Assembly (NCBI GenBank): GCA_964035575.1
Contig: OZ037874.1
Span: forward strand, 496,001 to 560,000
DNA from: Rhynchopus sp. YZ270_cl-10
Lineage: Eukaryota; Euglenozoa; Diplonemea; Diplonemida; Diplonemidae
Direction of reading: 5' to 3'
Length of the DNA stretch: 64,000 nt
A model generated the notes under the pieces. It did not search any database. It was given only the letters and a program-made list of their open reading frames with translations, and was not told the origin of the DNA. This document shows, in pieces, positions 25,491 to 38,008 of the stretch; the first letter of the stretch is position 1; each line of letters opens with the position of its first letter. A program made the position numbers and the translations under genes.

Positions 25491-25793
25491 TTTTTTGTCA
25501 GTCCACTTTTTTTTTTTGAAGTACTGCATGCGGTCGAAAAGACGTAACGTGTGGTACTCATTTTGTCTTCACAGATTCCTTTTGCCTTTCTTCAATTTTG
25601 GATGGCTATTGTTTCTAGTAGTGACAAAAATAACAACAGCAAAAACAAGGTAGAAATTCTACCTTGTTTTTGCTGTTGTTATTTTTGTCAGTCCACTTTT
25701 TTTTTGAAGTACTGCATGCGGTCGAAAAGACGTAACGTGTGGTGCTCATTTTGTCTTCACAGATTCCTTTTGCCTTTCTTCAATTTTGGGTAC
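25491..25793. repeat. Direct repeat pair around a perfect palindrome
   Basis: A block of about 105 bp (GTCAGTCCAC to CTTCAATTTTGG) occurs at about 25496-25602 and again at about 25687-25790. Between them lies a palindrome with 34-bp arms and a single-base centre (25622-25690, arm start TGACAAAAATAACAACAGC). The structure lies just downstream of the transposase stop and may be a foldback insertion or a 3'-end structure. Confidence 0.85.
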
Positions 25794-25799
25794 TGGACT

Positions 25800-26246
25800 T
25801 AACTTTGCACGAATGCTTTCATATTTTTCATTGTTCTTTCGCTTGTTTTTTTGAAGAAAAAAACATACTACAGAGATAAGACAAACAAAGAATTTTTCTC
25901 TAATTTGTGGCAATTATGCTCCTCATTTCCCCTTCCTTCTCCACCTTACTTCCCTACACCACTCATCACAGAACTCACCCCCAATGGTTGGGCCCCATCC
26001 CCCGCCTTCTCCCATTGAAGTCAGACGAGCTCACCAAAGGCGGACGAGCGAGCCACATGCGGACGAGCGAGCCTCAATCTGTTAATTCTGTACGGACTAC
26101 TGAAGTGGGCCATTCCACGGCAATATGGGTGTCGACCACGTGGTCGAGTGGTCGCCTGCAATATGAGAATATGACCAACGAGTGGTCGCCTGCAATATGA
26201 GAATATGACCAATTTTTCTAAAATTTTTGACAACACAAAAAAAAAA
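25800..26246. other. Non-coding DNA with 34-bp tandem duplication
   Basis: No gene. A 34-bp unit containing GTGGTCGCCTGCAATATGAG is present about twice at 26147-26212. The segment ends in an A run at the insertion point of the A element. Confidence 0.6.
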
Positions 26247-26879
26247 TTCTAGAAAACACTTGTGTTTTCTAGTTTTTAAAGGTTGCTTTCCTCGCCGCCC
26301 CCCACCCACAGTAACCCCCCCCTGGTGGATCCGACCAAAAACCGGTTTTTTTTAGAGGGTGTAGAAGCTTCGCCCAGCTCAAAAAACTGTTTCTTTGGAA
26401 AGATCGGGCACTTTTTGGGGCGTGTATAACTCAGTTTGAGCTGGGAGCCGTTAGAGACCCTGACACCAGGGTGTCACGAGTACCCCTTTTATACACGTGT
26501 TTCTTAAGGGTTCTACAGGGTTCTACAGGCAAAACAGGCGTTTTGGCCAAAAACCCGGTTTTTCAGACAGGTAACCGGGTTTGCGGCTTGGGAAACGTGC
26601 CAGCGAGCTGTGAGAACCATGCATGGGCCACACACGGCACGAGTTGCAGCAGCCCACCGTAGGTGGGCTGCGTTTGGTAACCACACGATGCGGTTAACGC
26701 GTGTATCGCACATGCATAGCGTTGTGTGTATCGTATACGAAGACCGTTGTGTGTAACGCACGTGTAGACCGTTCCGTTATCACAACCACACGAGCCAGCG
26801 AAGTGTCACAGCGGCGCAGGTGTTGCGTTAACGCGATGGCGTTAAACCCGTAGCATGCTTTCGTACAGACCGCTCGTAA

Positions 26880-27163
26880 CGTATGCATCGGTTGCGTTGC
26901 GTTGCATGCGTTGCGTTCGTTGCATACAGATCGCTACGTATGCATCGGTTGCGTTGCGTTGCATGCGTTGCGTTCGTTGCATACAGATCGCTACGTACGC
27001 ATCGGTTGCGTTGCGTTGCATGCGTTGCGTTCGTTGCATACAGATCGCTACGTATGCATCGGTTGCGTTGCGTTGCATGCGTTGCGTTCGTTGCATACAG
27101 ATCGCTACGTACGCATCGGTTGCGTTGCGTTGCATGCGTTGCGTTCGTTGCATACAGATCGCT
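26880..27163 (+). repeat. 57-bp minisatellite, block 1
   Basis: Five near-perfect copies of a 57-bp unit containing CATCGGTTGCGTTGCGTTGC, ATGCGTTGCGTTCGTTGC and ATACAGATCGCTACGTA. Alternate units differ as TACGTATGCATC or TACGTACGCATC. Because 57 is divisible by 3, every frame stays open and mimics a 19-aa repeat protein (RLRCVACVAFVAYRSL...). I regard these frames as non-coding. Confidence 0.95.
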
Positions 27164-29166
27164 TTTTTTTTTTTTTTTTTTTTTTTCTCTTTGGCCTTTA
27201 GTGGTCTTTTTATTGCGATAGGTTAGTACACAATGAACAAAAAGCAAGGTGGGCGCACCACTCAAACAAAATGAACAGAACACAAAAGGTGGGCACTGCC
27301 CAGGGTATCTCATTACACCTCCCCTGACGTTGGTCTCCTGCTTGCTTGAGAGGCCGGGGAATCACTTTGGAGTCAAACAACTCGTACGCGAGGATACCTC
27401 CCCTAAAACTGGAAAATACAAATGGAGTGGTGCGCGCAGTAATGTAAGCGGTGTCGTGGCGTGCTTAGCCAAAGGTATACGCTTAAAAGTCACTCAAAAA
27501 AAAAAAAAAAAAATAAAAGGGAATATGCATTGTGTAAGTATAACTAGTGTGTATTTATATGGGGCGGTGTGGAAAGTGAAACGTAAGGCAGCAAATAGGG
27601 TACACACAGCTCGCCCCCATCACACGCTTTCCCCCTTTCATATCCCAAGATAGCACCCAGGGCGCAATCGATTTTAACATCAACAAAATGCAGTGACTGG
27701 TGTGTTTGTGTGTCTTTAGGGGCGAGGGGGCGGGCAGAGTGAGAGGCAGGCATCTGTGGCAGTCGCAAACCCCCACCAGGAGCCCTGATCTCTTAGGTAG
27801 GTTTGTGTTGTGGCGGCGTACACGATTTGCCCTTGTTGGGGTGTTGGTGGCGTACTTTTGGGGCATGTGGCTCGTGTTATTACCTATGAGACTCGGACAC
27901 CCAGCAGAGGCGCAACTTCCACTTCAGGTACCCATCGCTCTCCCCACCCCTCCTCCCCTTGTCGTCGCATTTGCCTGTGCCGCAATCGGGTGTGCTTAGG
28001 GTACTACATCGGGCCACGGGCAGGGGCTGAGTCTGGGGGTTGTCGTGGCAGAAAAATAAACTAGTGAGTAGGGCACGAGTAGTACGTTCCCACATTGCGT
28101 AACGTATCTTACTTGCATATGGGGATAAGGGGGGTTAAATGGTAGTACAGGTGGCTCGCATCGGGGGTGTCGCTACGCACCCGTCTACTTTACAGTGACT
28201 GCTGCCGAAAATAAAAAGGTGGGAGGTTACAGGGGCGCGGTACCCACTGGCGCCTCCCCGCAAGGTGTTGATAGCGACAGGTTGTTTCAGTTTGCAATTG
28301 CGAAAAAAAATATTTTAAAATAAAACATTTTTTTTTTAAAAATTAAAATTTGAGTTATTAAAGTTTTGTTTTGTTACAAATTGTAGAAGTGTGTGTCACT
28401 ACCCGTGGGGGGGAAGTTTGGGGCTACTGCGGTTGACATAGTGTCCCATAAGAGTGTGCTGTTGTTTTCGCTAGTAGCGTACCTGGTGGAGCATGCAAGG
28501 TGGCCTAGTAGACTCCTACGCAGCTTCACCGGCACGTGTGTATTGTGTAAAGGGGGAAGGGTGAGGTGGGGGTATTAATTAGGGGAGTTGGGGAATTTGG
28601 GATTTTGGTGGGCGGGAAGAACGTCCGTATGGTAAGACGCGCCGCACGCCTCTTTGGGCACATGTAGTGTTTGTGTGTGCATGTGTTTTCCGGTGATCAA
28701 TTGTTTTGGCTTTGTGTTTCATGTCGTGGTCAGAGAAGGGCGTACCTTATGACCCAAAGAGAAAGTAAACGTGTGTTGTGTGTCATCATGTCCGGGTGGC
28801 CGCATCAACGGTTTCTGGAAAGATCTACCGTAGTAGTCGCCGTCAACCTGCCCGTCTCCAGAAGTTTGTCCACATGCACCAGGTAGACACATGCAGTTTC
28901 CAAAGGTGAGCCTAGGGTCTTTTTGCACTGACTTTGGGGCCACAATACATTGCCTCACCCTAAGTCAGCGGGACGTTGCGCTACGGAGGGGTGTCCATGT
29001 CCAATCCTTGAGAATGCATCCACGGGCGGTCAAGAAAGGTTCTGAAGTCCCCCCATACCTTCCCAGCCAAAGCCTTCGGGCGGTCAAAGAACTCCTTCCC
29101 CTTTCCCCATACCTACTAGGATACATTCGCTCACGACTTAGCAGTTTAAGGTCATACTCAGGACCT
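27164..29166. other. Unidentified 2-kb segment inside an A element
   Basis: It begins with a 23-T run and ends at CTCAGGACCT before the minisatellite resumes. A 17-A run lies at about 27499-27515. Short frames (for example PGNHFGVKQLVREDTSPKTG) show no known domain. Helitron-like elements are known to capture host DNA, and this could be such cargo. It could equally be a separate insertion that I cannot classify. Confidence 0.5.
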
Positions 29167-29167
29167 G

Positions 29168-29690
29168 ATCGCTACGTATGCATCGGTTGCGTTGCGTTGC
29201 ATGCGTTGCGTTCGTTGCATACAGATCGCTACGTACGCATCGGTTGCGTTGCGTTGCATGCGTTGCGTTCGTTGCATACAGATCGCTACGTATGCATCGG
29301 TTGCGTTGCGTTGCATGCGTTGCGTTCGTTGCATACAGATCGCTACGTACGCATCGGTTGCGTTGCGTTCGTTGCATACAGATCGCTACGTACGCATCGG
29401 TTGCGTTGCGTTGCATGCGTTGCGTTCGTTGCATACAGATCGCTACGTATGCATCGGTTGCGTTGCGTTGCATGCGTTGCGTTCGTTGCATACAGATCGC
29501 TACGTATGCATCGGTTGCGTTGCGTTGCATGCGTTGCGTTCGTTGCATACAGATCGCTACGTACGCATCGGTTGCGTTGCGTTCGTTGCATACAGATCGC
29601 TACGTACGCATCGGTTGCGTTGCGTTCGTTGCATACAGATGGCTACGTACACATCGGTTGCGTTGCGTTGTATGCGTTGCGTTCGTTGCA
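29168..29690 (+). repeat. 57-bp minisatellite, block 2
   Basis: About nine further units of the 57-bp repeat, including shortened units that lack the TGCATGCGTTGCG part. The block is separated from block 1 by the 2-kb segment. Confidence 0.93.
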
Positions 29691-30587
29691 TGCGTTACGC
29701 CGCACACGAACCGTGTATCGCTTATGCATAGCGTTCTGTGTATCGTATACGTAGAGCGTTACGTGCAAACCATACACATACCGTTTGACACACCAGCCAG
29801 CGAAGTGTTTTCAAGACCGTCAACTCAAATTTTTTTTTTTCCTAACAAAAAAAAAAAAAAAATTTTCACGCAGGGTCACCAAAAAAAAAATTTTTTTTTG
29901 GACGGCCGGGAGGCCTGGGAGGCCTGGGCCTCCTACGGCCGGGAGGCCTGGGAGGCCTGGGCCTCATCAGAGCCTTGCTCTATACGTTACGATCCGTATG
30001 CAACCAACGCAACGCATGCAACGCAACGCAACGAACGTAACCAACCAAACACAACCAACGCAACGCAACCGCTCCGTACGTTGTGCTCTGTACGTAACGA
30101 TCCCTACACAACGAACGCAACGCATGCAACACAACGTAACCGATGTGTACGTAGCTATGTGTACGCAACGAAGGCAACGCAACCAACGCAACGAGCGGTT
30201 ACAAACCCCCACGCATGTTTCTCACACCGCTCTGGCACGTTTCCGAAGCCGCAAACCCGGTTACCCGCCTGAAAAACCGGGTTTTCGGCCAAAACGGCTG
30301 TTTTGCCTGTAGAACCCTGTAGAAGCCTTAAGAAACACGTGTATAAAAGGGGTACTCGCGACACCCTGGTTTCAGGGTCTGTCAGGGTTTGGAGGTCTTT
30401 GCTTCAGAGAAAGTCTCCTAAAAACCTCCTATCTTCCCAAGAATCCACTTTTTTGACCTCTTTGGACGTTTAGGGACCTGAAAAAAAATGGCCGAAACCC
30501 ACCCTGGGGGGGGGGGTGGGGTGGGAGGGTGGGGTGGTGAAGCAACCTTAAAGACCTTAACACCGAGTGTTAAGGAACTGTTGTCAA

Positions 30588-31557
30588 TTTAGTTTTTTTT
30601 GGCAATCCTTAACACTCCTGGCTGGTGTGGTTGATAAACGCAACCGAACACAACGAAGCGGATCCGCTCTATACGTTACGATCCGTATGCAACCAACGCA
30701 TGCAACGCAACGCAACCGATGCATACGTAGCGATCTGTATGCAACGAACGCAACGCATGCAACGCAACGCAACGAACGTAACCACCCGAACACACCCAAC
30801 GCAACGTAACGGATGCAACGCAACCAACGCAACCTATGTGTACGTTGCGATCTGTATATATCGATCTCAACATAACGAACGCAACGCGTACAACGCACCG
30901 TAACCGATGTGTACGTAACGATCTGTATGCAACGAACGCAACGTAACAGATGCAACGGATGCAACGCAACGCAACCGATGTGTACGTAGCGATCGGAACG
31001 CAACGAACGTAACCAACCAAACACAACCAACGCAACGCAACCGCTCCGTACGTTGCGCTCTGTACGTAACGATCTCTACACAACGAACGCAACGCATGTA
31101 ACGCAACGTAACCGGTGTGTACGTAGCGATGTGTACGCAACGAAGGCAACGCAACCAACGCAACGAGTGGTTACAAACCCCCACGCATGGTTCGCGCAGC
31201 GCGCTGGCACGTTTCCCAAGCCGCAAACCCGGTTACCTGCCTGAAAAACCGGGTTTTTGGCCAAAACGCCTGTTTTGCCTGTAGAACCCTGTAGAACCCT
31301 TAAGAAACACGTGTAAAAAAGGGGTACTCGCGACACCCTGGTTTCAGGGTCTGTCAGGGTTTGGAGGTCTTTGCTTCAGAGAAAGTCTCCTAAAAACCTC
31401 CTATCTTCCCAAGAATCCACTTTTTTGACCTCTTTGGACGTTTAGAGACCTGAAAAAAAATGGCCGAAACCCACCCTGGGGGGGGGGGGGGGGGGGTGGG
31501 GTGGGAGGGTGGGGTGGTGAAGCAACCTTAAAGACCTTAACACCGAGTGTTAAGGAA
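30588..31557 (-). mobile_element. B element copy 3
   Basis: Complete, with both typical ends. The left flank ...TGTCAA and right flank ATAACTGAAA rejoin to the uninterrupted E-repeat sequence TGTCAAATAACTGAAA (44391-44406), so insertion added no target duplication. Confidence 0.88.
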
Positions 31558-31570
31558 ATAACTGAAAAAA

Positions 31571-32383
31571 TTTGAGTTGACGGTCTTGAAAACACTTCGC
31601 TGGCTGGTGTGTCAAACGGTCTGTGTATGGTTTGCACGTAACGCTCTACGTATACGATACGATCTGTATGCAACGAACGCAACGCATGCAACGCAACGCA
31701 ACCGATGCATACGTAGCGATCTGTATGCAACGAACGCAACGCATGCAACGCAACGCAACCGATGTGTACGTAGCGATCTGTACGAAAGCATGCTACGGGT
31801 TTAACGCCATCGCGTTAACGCAACACCTGCGCCGCTGTGACACTTCGCTGGCTCGTGTGGTTGTGATAACGGAACGGTCTACACGTGCGTTACACACAAC
31901 GCTATGCACATGCGATACACGCGTTAACCGCATCGTGTGGTTACCAAGCGCAGCCCACCTACGGTGGGCTGCTGCAACTCGTGCCGTGTGTGGCCCATGC
32001 ATGGTTCTCACAGCTCGCTGGCACGTTTCCCAAGCCGCAAAACCGGTCACCTGCCTGAAAAACCGGGTTTTTGGCCAAAACGCCTGTTTTGCCTGTAGAA
32101 CCCTTAAGAAACACGTGTATAAAAGGGGTACTCGTGACACCCTGGTGTCAGGGTCTCTAAGGGCTCCCAGCCTCGCTGAGCCTATACACCCCCCAAAAAG
32201 TGTCCGATCTTTCCAAAGAAAACGTTTTTTCGGCTGGGCGAAGCTTCTACACCCTCAAAAAAAAACCGGTTTTTGGTCGGATCCACCAGGGGGGAGGGGG
32301 AGACTGAAGGGGGGGGTTAGAGACTGAGGGAGTGGCCGGAACAGCAACCTTTAAAAACTAGAAAACACAAGTGTTTTCTAGAA
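31571..32383 (-). mobile_element. A element copy (813 bp)
   Basis: Runs from TTTGAGTTGACGGTCTTG to GTGTTTTCTAGAA and is joined directly to the next A copy. It contains the shared block with ACACGTGTATAAAAGGGG, a TATAAAA-like box followed by the small hairpin GACACCCTGGTGTC. The left flank ATAACTGAAAAAA is E sequence with one change. Confidence 0.87.
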
Positions 32384-33460
32384 TTTGAGTTGACGGTCTT
32401 GAAAACACTTCGCTGGCTGGTGTGTCAAACGGTCTGTGTATGGTTTGCACGTAACGCTCTACGTATACGATACGATCTGTATGCAACGAACGCAACGCAA
32501 CGAACGCAACGCATGCAACGCAACGCAACCGATGCATACGTAGCGATCTGTATGCAACGAACGCAACGCATACAACGCAACGCAACCGATGCGTACGATG
32601 CGATCTGTATGCAACGAACGCAACGCATACAACGCAACGCATGCAACGAACGCAACGCATGCAACGCAACGCAACCGATGCATACGTAGCGATCTGTATG
32701 CAACGAACGCAACGCATGCAACGCAACGCAACCGATGCGTACGTAGCGATCTGTATGCAACGAACGCAACGCATGCAACGCAACGCAACCGATGCATACG
32801 TAGCGATCTGTATGCAACGAACGCAACGCATGCAACGCAACGCAACCGATGTGTACGTAGCGATCTGTACGAAAGCATGCTACGGGTTTAACGCCATCGC
32901 GTTAACGCAACACCTGCGCCGCTGTGACACTTCGCTGGCTCGTGTGGTTGTGATAACGGAACGGTCTACACGTGCGTTACACACAACGCTATGCATATGC
33001 GATACACGCGTTAACCGCATCGTGTGGTTACCAAACGCAGCCCACCTTCGGTGGGCTGCTGCAACTCGTGCCGTGTGTGGCCCATGCATGGTTCTCACAG
33101 CTCGCTGGCACGTTTCCCAAGCCGCAAAACCGGGTTTTTGGCCAAAACGCCTGTTTTGCCTGTAGAACCCTGTAGAACCCTTAAGAAACACGTGTATAAA
33201 AGGGGTACTCGTGACACCCTGGTGTCAGGGTCTCTAAGGGCTCCCAGCCTCGCTGAGCCTATACACCCCCCAAAAAGTGTCCGATCTTTCCAAAGAAAAC
33301 GTTTTTTCGGCTGGGCGAAGCTTCTACACCCTCAAAAAAAAACCGGTTTTTGGTCGGATCCAGCAGGGGGGAGGGGGAGACTGAAGGGGGGGGTTAGAGA
33401 CTGAGGGAGTGGCCGGAACAGCAACCTTTAAAAACTAGAAAACACAAGTGTTTTCTAGAA
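32384..33460 (-). mobile_element. A element copy (1077 bp)
   Basis: Same ends as its neighbour and longer because it has more 57-bp minisatellite units (about 32470-32870). Its hairpin end abuts the hairpin end of the next copy, making a near-palindrome of about 50 bp at 33436-33486. Confidence 0.87.
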
Positions 33461-34334
33461 TTCAAGAAAACACTTGTGTTTTCTAGTTTTTAAAGGTTGC
33501 TTTCCTCGCCGCCCCCCACCCACAGTAACCCCCCCCTGGTGGATCCGACCAAAAACCGGTTTTTTTTAGAGGGTGTAGAAGCTTCGCCCAGCTCAAAAAA
33601 CTGTTTCTTTGGAAAGATCGGGCACTTTTTGGGGCGTGTATAACTCAGTTTGAGCTGGGAGCCGTTAGAGACCCTGACACCAGGGTGTCACGAGTACCCC
33701 TTTTATACACGTGTTTCTTAAGGGTTCTACAGGGTTCTACAGGCAAAACAGGCGTTTTGGCCAAAAACCCGGTTTTTCAGGCGGGTAACCGGGTTTGCGG
33801 CTTGGGAAACGTGCCAGCGAGCTGTGAGAACCATGCATGGGCCACACACGGCACGAGTTGCAGCAGCCCACCGTAGGTGGGCTGCGTTTGGTAACCACAC
33901 GATGCGGTTAACGCGTGTATCGCACATGCATAGCGTTGTGTGTATCGTATACGAAGACCGTTGTGTGTAACGCACGTGTAGACCGTTCCGTTATCACAAC
34001 CACACGAGCCAGCGAAGTGTCACAGCGGCGCAGGTGTTGCGTTAACGCGATGGCGTTAAACCCGTAGCATGCTTTCGTACAGACCGCTCGTAACGTATGC
34101 ATCGGTTGCGTTGCGTTGCATGCGTTGCGTTCGTTGCATACAGATCGCTACGTACACATCGGTTGCGTTGCGTTGTATGCGTTGCGTTCGTTGCATGCGT
34201 TACGCCGCACACGAACCGTGTATCGCTTATGCATAGCGTTCTGTGTATCGTATACGTAGAGCGTTACGTGCAAACCATACACATACCGTTTGACATACCA
34301 GCCAGCGAAGTGTTTTCAAGACCGTCAACTCAAA
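33461..34334 (+). mobile_element. A element copy (874 bp)
   Basis: Plus orientation. It starts TTCAAGAAAACACTTGTG, one base off the usual TTCTAG, and ends AACTCAAA. It is joined head-on to the previous A copy and followed directly by a B copy. Confidence 0.87.
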
Positions 34335-35217
34335 TTCCTTAACACTCAGTGTTAAGGTCTTTAAGGTTGCTGATCACCCCACCCTCCCCGCGCGGGGTGG
34401 GTTTCGGCCATTTTTTTTCAGGTCTCTAAACGTCCACAGAGGTCAAAAAAGTGGATTCTTGGGAAGATAGGAGGTTTTTTTTAGGGTTTGCAAATGAGAA
34501 AGACCTCCAAACCCTGACAGACCCTGAAACGAGGGTGTCGCGAGTACCCCTTTTTTACACGTGTTTCTTAAGGGTTCTACAGGGTTCTACAGGCAAAACA
34601 GGCGTTTTGGCCGAAAACCCGGTTTTTCAGGCAGGTAACCGGGTTTGCGGCTTGGAAAACGTGCCAGCGCGCTGCGAGAACCATGCGTGGGGGTTTGTAA
34701 CCGCTCGTTGCGTTGGTTGCGTTGCCTTCGCTACGTTGCGTACACATAGCTACGTGCACACCGGTTACGTTGTGTTGCATGCGTTGCGTTCGTTGTGTAG
34801 AGATCGTTATATACAGAGTGCAACGAACAGAGCGGTTGCGTTGCGTTGGTTGTGTTCGGTTGGTTACGTTCGTTGCGTTCCGATCGTTTCGTACACATCG
34901 GTTGCGTTGCGTTGCGTTCGTTGCGTTGCGTTCGTTGCATACAGATCGTTACGTACTCATCGCTTGCATTGCGTTGGATGCGTTGCGTTCGGTGCGTTGC
35001 GTTGCTTCCGTGTCTTCGGTTCGAGACGTTACGTACCGAACGGTTGCGTTGCGTCGGTTGCATTCGTTCCGTTCACATCGTTCCGATCTGAACGGAACGA
35101 TGTGAACGCAAGAAACGTATCGCATCGGTTGCGTTGGTTGGCTTGTGTGCGTTGCAAACCTTTCATACATCAACCACACCAGCCAGTGAGTGTTAAGGAT
35201 TGCCAAAAAAAACTAAA
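34335..35217 (+). mobile_element. B element copy 4 (883 bp)
   Basis: Complete copy beginning TTCCTTAACACTCAG and ending GCCAAAAAAAACTAAA. Apart from the first 15 bp it appears identical to copy 7 (40671-41538) over 868 bp, so one is a recent duplicate of the other. Direct head-to-tail join with copy 5. Confidence 0.88.
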
Positions 35218-37863
35218 TTCCTTAACACTCGGTGTTAAGGTCTTTAAGGTTGCTTCAACACCACACACCCACCCACCCTCCCCACCCCCCCTTTAAGGCA
35301 CCCCCCCCCCCAGGGTGGGTTTCGGCCATTTTTTTTCAGGTCCCTAAACGTCCAAAGAGGCATGGCTCTAAGTCGGTAGCTGTCGACTCTGGAGTCGACT
35401 TTGTCGACCCTACCGTCAAAACAGTCGACAAGTCGACCTACCGTCGGTCGACCACCTACCGTCTACCGTCAAAAAAAAATTTTTTTTTTTCGACATCACA
35501 AAATTTTTCCCACAGAAAAAAAAATTTTTTTTTTGCACATGTCTGCACCAAAAATGCAAATAAAGCCAGAATTTTGATGTTTTGAGCATCTAGAATTTAT
35601 TCCACGGCTATTTTGTGTATAAAATACCCACCCTGTACAGTTTGTATGGGCCAGCACCTTAGCAAAAAATCGAAAAATCTCAAAAAAAAATTTTTTTTTT
35701 TCGGGAAAATTTCGACCCCTGACCTGGGTTTTTGGGCACCAAAAACTGCAAAAAAACGCAAAAATCGGGTGTTTTGACCATCTGTGGTTACATAAAACAC
35801 ACTTTTGTGTACAAGCCTACACCAATACAGTGGTTATACAAGGCGATTTTTGACGAAAAAAAAAATTTTTTTTTCGCCCAAAATTTGCCGTGGTACCTCA
35901 TAAAATGGCCCAAAGAATCCAATGAAAACCTCAGATTGGGCAAATTATGAATAAAATTTTCAACTCAAATTTTCAACCAAAATACGGCTATTTTGGTCAT
36001 ACCTTGTGTACTGAGGTAGCTAGAAAAAATACACCTGGGTACAAGCCTACATCAATACAGTGGTTTCCCAAAATCGGGTGTGGTACGTCATAAAATGGAG
36101 CAAAGAATCCCATGAAAACCTCAGATTGGGCAAATTGTGAACAAAATGTTCAAGTCAAAATTTTAGCCAAAATACGGTCCATTTGGTCATACCCTGTGCC
36201 GGGTTTGCGGGACAGTACATTGCCTGTGCACTGAAAAGCGCTTAAGTTTGCGTACCCTAAGACATCAGGTAATAGGCAGAGGACACTACTCTTGATGGGG
36301 GGTCATGGCGAAACTAATGACAGGTGCATGCTAGTCACTGCGAAGATCCATCTAGGAAGCCGTCAGTTAAGTAGCGAACTGCTACCTCCAAAGGGGTGAG
36401 CTAGAGTCACACAAGGTGCGGGTTTTGGTACATAGTCTCATCATGTTGAAGAGACCAAGTGGACCAGACAGCGGTGCCCTTCCCCTTGTTGGCGTTACCA
36501 AGTTATACTGCTGATTTAAGTACGTAGCGCGTTGCTTTTTCCGTGGGAAAATTTTTCGTGGCTGGGCGCCAAAGGGCGCAGGGCGAAAGCGTAGCGAAGC
36601 GGAGCCGCCCGTAGCCCTTTGGCGACCAGCCACGGAAAATTTCCCTAGGAAAAAAAAAAACCAAAATTGATTTTTTAAAAATGTGATTTTGGCCAAGTTT
36701 TTCGGCAGGTCGACCCCCCCGTACGGTAAAACCGCCCATCTGGTCGATTCTACCGACTTAGAGCCATGGTAAGAACCACCTATTTTTTGAAAATTTCGCT
36801 AAGTACACGGAAAATTTCCCTAGGAAAAAAAAAAACCAAAATTGATTTTTTAAAAATGTGATTTTGGCCAAGTTTTTCGGCAGGTCGACCCCCCCGTACG
36901 GTAAAATCGCCCATCTGGTCGATTCTACCGACTTAGAGCCATGGTAAGAACCACCTATTTTTTGAAAATTTCGCTAAGTACACGGAAAATTTCCCTAGGA
37001 AAAAAAAAAACCAAAATTGATTTTTTAAAAATGTGATTTTGGCCAAGTTTTTCGGCAGGTCGACCCCCCCGTACGGTAAAATCGCCCATCTGGTCGATTC
37101 TACCGACTTAGAGCCATGAAAGAGGTCAAAAAAGTGGATTCTTGGGAAGATAGGAGGTTTTTTTTAGGGTTTGCAAATGAGAAAGACCTCCAAACCCTGA
37201 CAGACCCTGAAACCAGGGTGTCGCGAGTACCCCTTTTTTACACGTGTTTCTTAAGGGTTCTACAGGGTTCTACAGGCAAAACAGGCGTTTTGGCCGAAAA
37301 CCCGGTTTTTCAGGCAGGTAACCGGGTTTGCAGCGTGTGAAACGTGCCAGAGCGGTGTGAGAACCATGCGTGGGGGTTTGTAACCACTCGTTGCGTTGGT
37401 TGCGTTGCCTTCGTTGCGTACACATCGCTACGTACACACCGGTTACGTTGTGTTGCGTTCGTTGTGTAGAGATCGTTACGTACAGAGCGCAACGTACACA
37501 CAGGTTGCGTTCGTTGCGTTGGGTGTGTTAGGTTCGTTACGTTCGTTGCGTTCTGATCGTGACGTACACATCGGTTCCGTTCGTTGCATACGGATCGTTA
37601 CGTACACATCGGTTACGTTGTGTTGCATGGGTTGCGTTCGTTGCATACAGATCGCAACGTACACACAGGTTGCGTTGCATCCGTTGCGTTGGTTGTGTTT
37701 GTTTCGTTACGTTCTCATCGTTACGTACACATCGGTTGCGTTGCGTTGCATGCGTTGGTTGCATACGGATCGTAACGTATAGAGCGGATCCGTTTCGTTG
37801 TGTTCGGTTGCGTTTATCAACCACACCAGCCAGGAGTGTTAAGGATTGCCAAAAAAAACTAAA
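35218..37863 (+). mobile_element. B element copy 5, split by element D
   Basis: The halves are 35218-35360 and 37119-37863. AAAGAGG flanks the insertion on both sides, and intact B copies read CCAAAGAGGTCAAAAAAGTGG at this point. Net length without the insertion and duplication is about 0.88 kb, like copy 4. Confidence 0.87.
35361..37118. mobile_element. D element: TIR transposon, 1758 bp
   Basis: Perfect 19-bp inverted ends, CATGGCTCTAAGTCGGTAG, and a 7-bp target duplication AAAGAGG (35354-35360, 37119-37125). No transposase. The interior at 35480-35990 is shared with the 8.9-kb hAT unit. A strong hairpin (GTGGCTGGGCGCCAAAGGGC against GCCCTTTGGCGACCAGCCAC) lies at about 36555-36635. The right end, including the terminus, is repeated 2.8 times with a 175-bp period (36631-37118), so two internal copies of the end sequence exist at 36750-36768 and 36925-36943. 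The CANGGCTCT start links it to the C MITEs and hAT MITEs. Confidence 0.88.
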
Positions 37864-37887
37864 TTTTGCTAATTCCTTAACACTCAG
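37864..37887 (+). repeat. Junction debris between B copies
   Basis: TTTTGCTAA followed by a solitary B end fragment (TTCCTTAACACTCAG) sits between copies 5 and 6. It looks like a residue of a further B copy that was lost. Confidence 0.7.
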
Positions 37888-38008
37888 TTCCTTAACACTC
37901 GGTGTTAAGGTCTTTAAGGTTGCTGATCACCTCCCACCCACCCACCCACCCACCCCCCCTCTCAGGCACCCTCCCCCCCCCCCCCCCCCCCAAGGTGGGG
38001 TTCGGGCA

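Larger units (their letters stand above)
26247..29829 (+). mobile_element. A element with 2-kb internal cargo
   Basis: A elements start TTCTAGAAAACACTTGTG, whose first 25 bases form a hairpin, and end GAAGTGTTTTCAAGACCGTC then AACTCAAA. This copy has both ends and inserted between an A run and a T run without target duplication. Other A copies are 0.8-1.1 kb. This one is 3.6 kb because about 2.0 kb of unrelated DNA (27164-29166) lies between two blocks of its minisatellite. Confidence 0.82.
21116..29977 (+). mobile_element. 8.9-kb TIR unit carrying a hAT transposase
   Basis: The ends are inverted: CAAGGCTCTGATGAGGCC at left and GGCCTCATCAGAGCCTTG at right, with GGGAGGCC-rich subterminal repeats. 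The target duplication reads CTCTATA (7 bp; 8 bp if one terminal C is counted as target). The unit contains an intact-looking hAT transposase gene, a nested MITE (21419-21746), many A(n)T(n) palindromes and a large A element (26247-29829). Its right end (TTCACGCAGGGTCAC...) matches the right end of the 388-bp MITE at 38698-39085, so the small MITE is a deletion derivative of the same family. Confidence 0.75.
21030..30577 (-). mobile_element. B element copy 2, split by an 8.9-kb insertion
   Basis: The two halves are 21030-21115 and 29978-30577. The direct repeat CTCTATA (21109-21115, 29978-29984) flanks the insertion, and the uninterrupted sequence GCTCTATACGTTACGATCC is present in copy 1 near 20211. 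The right flank CTGTTGTCAA (30578-30587) is E-repeat sequence. Confidence 0.88.
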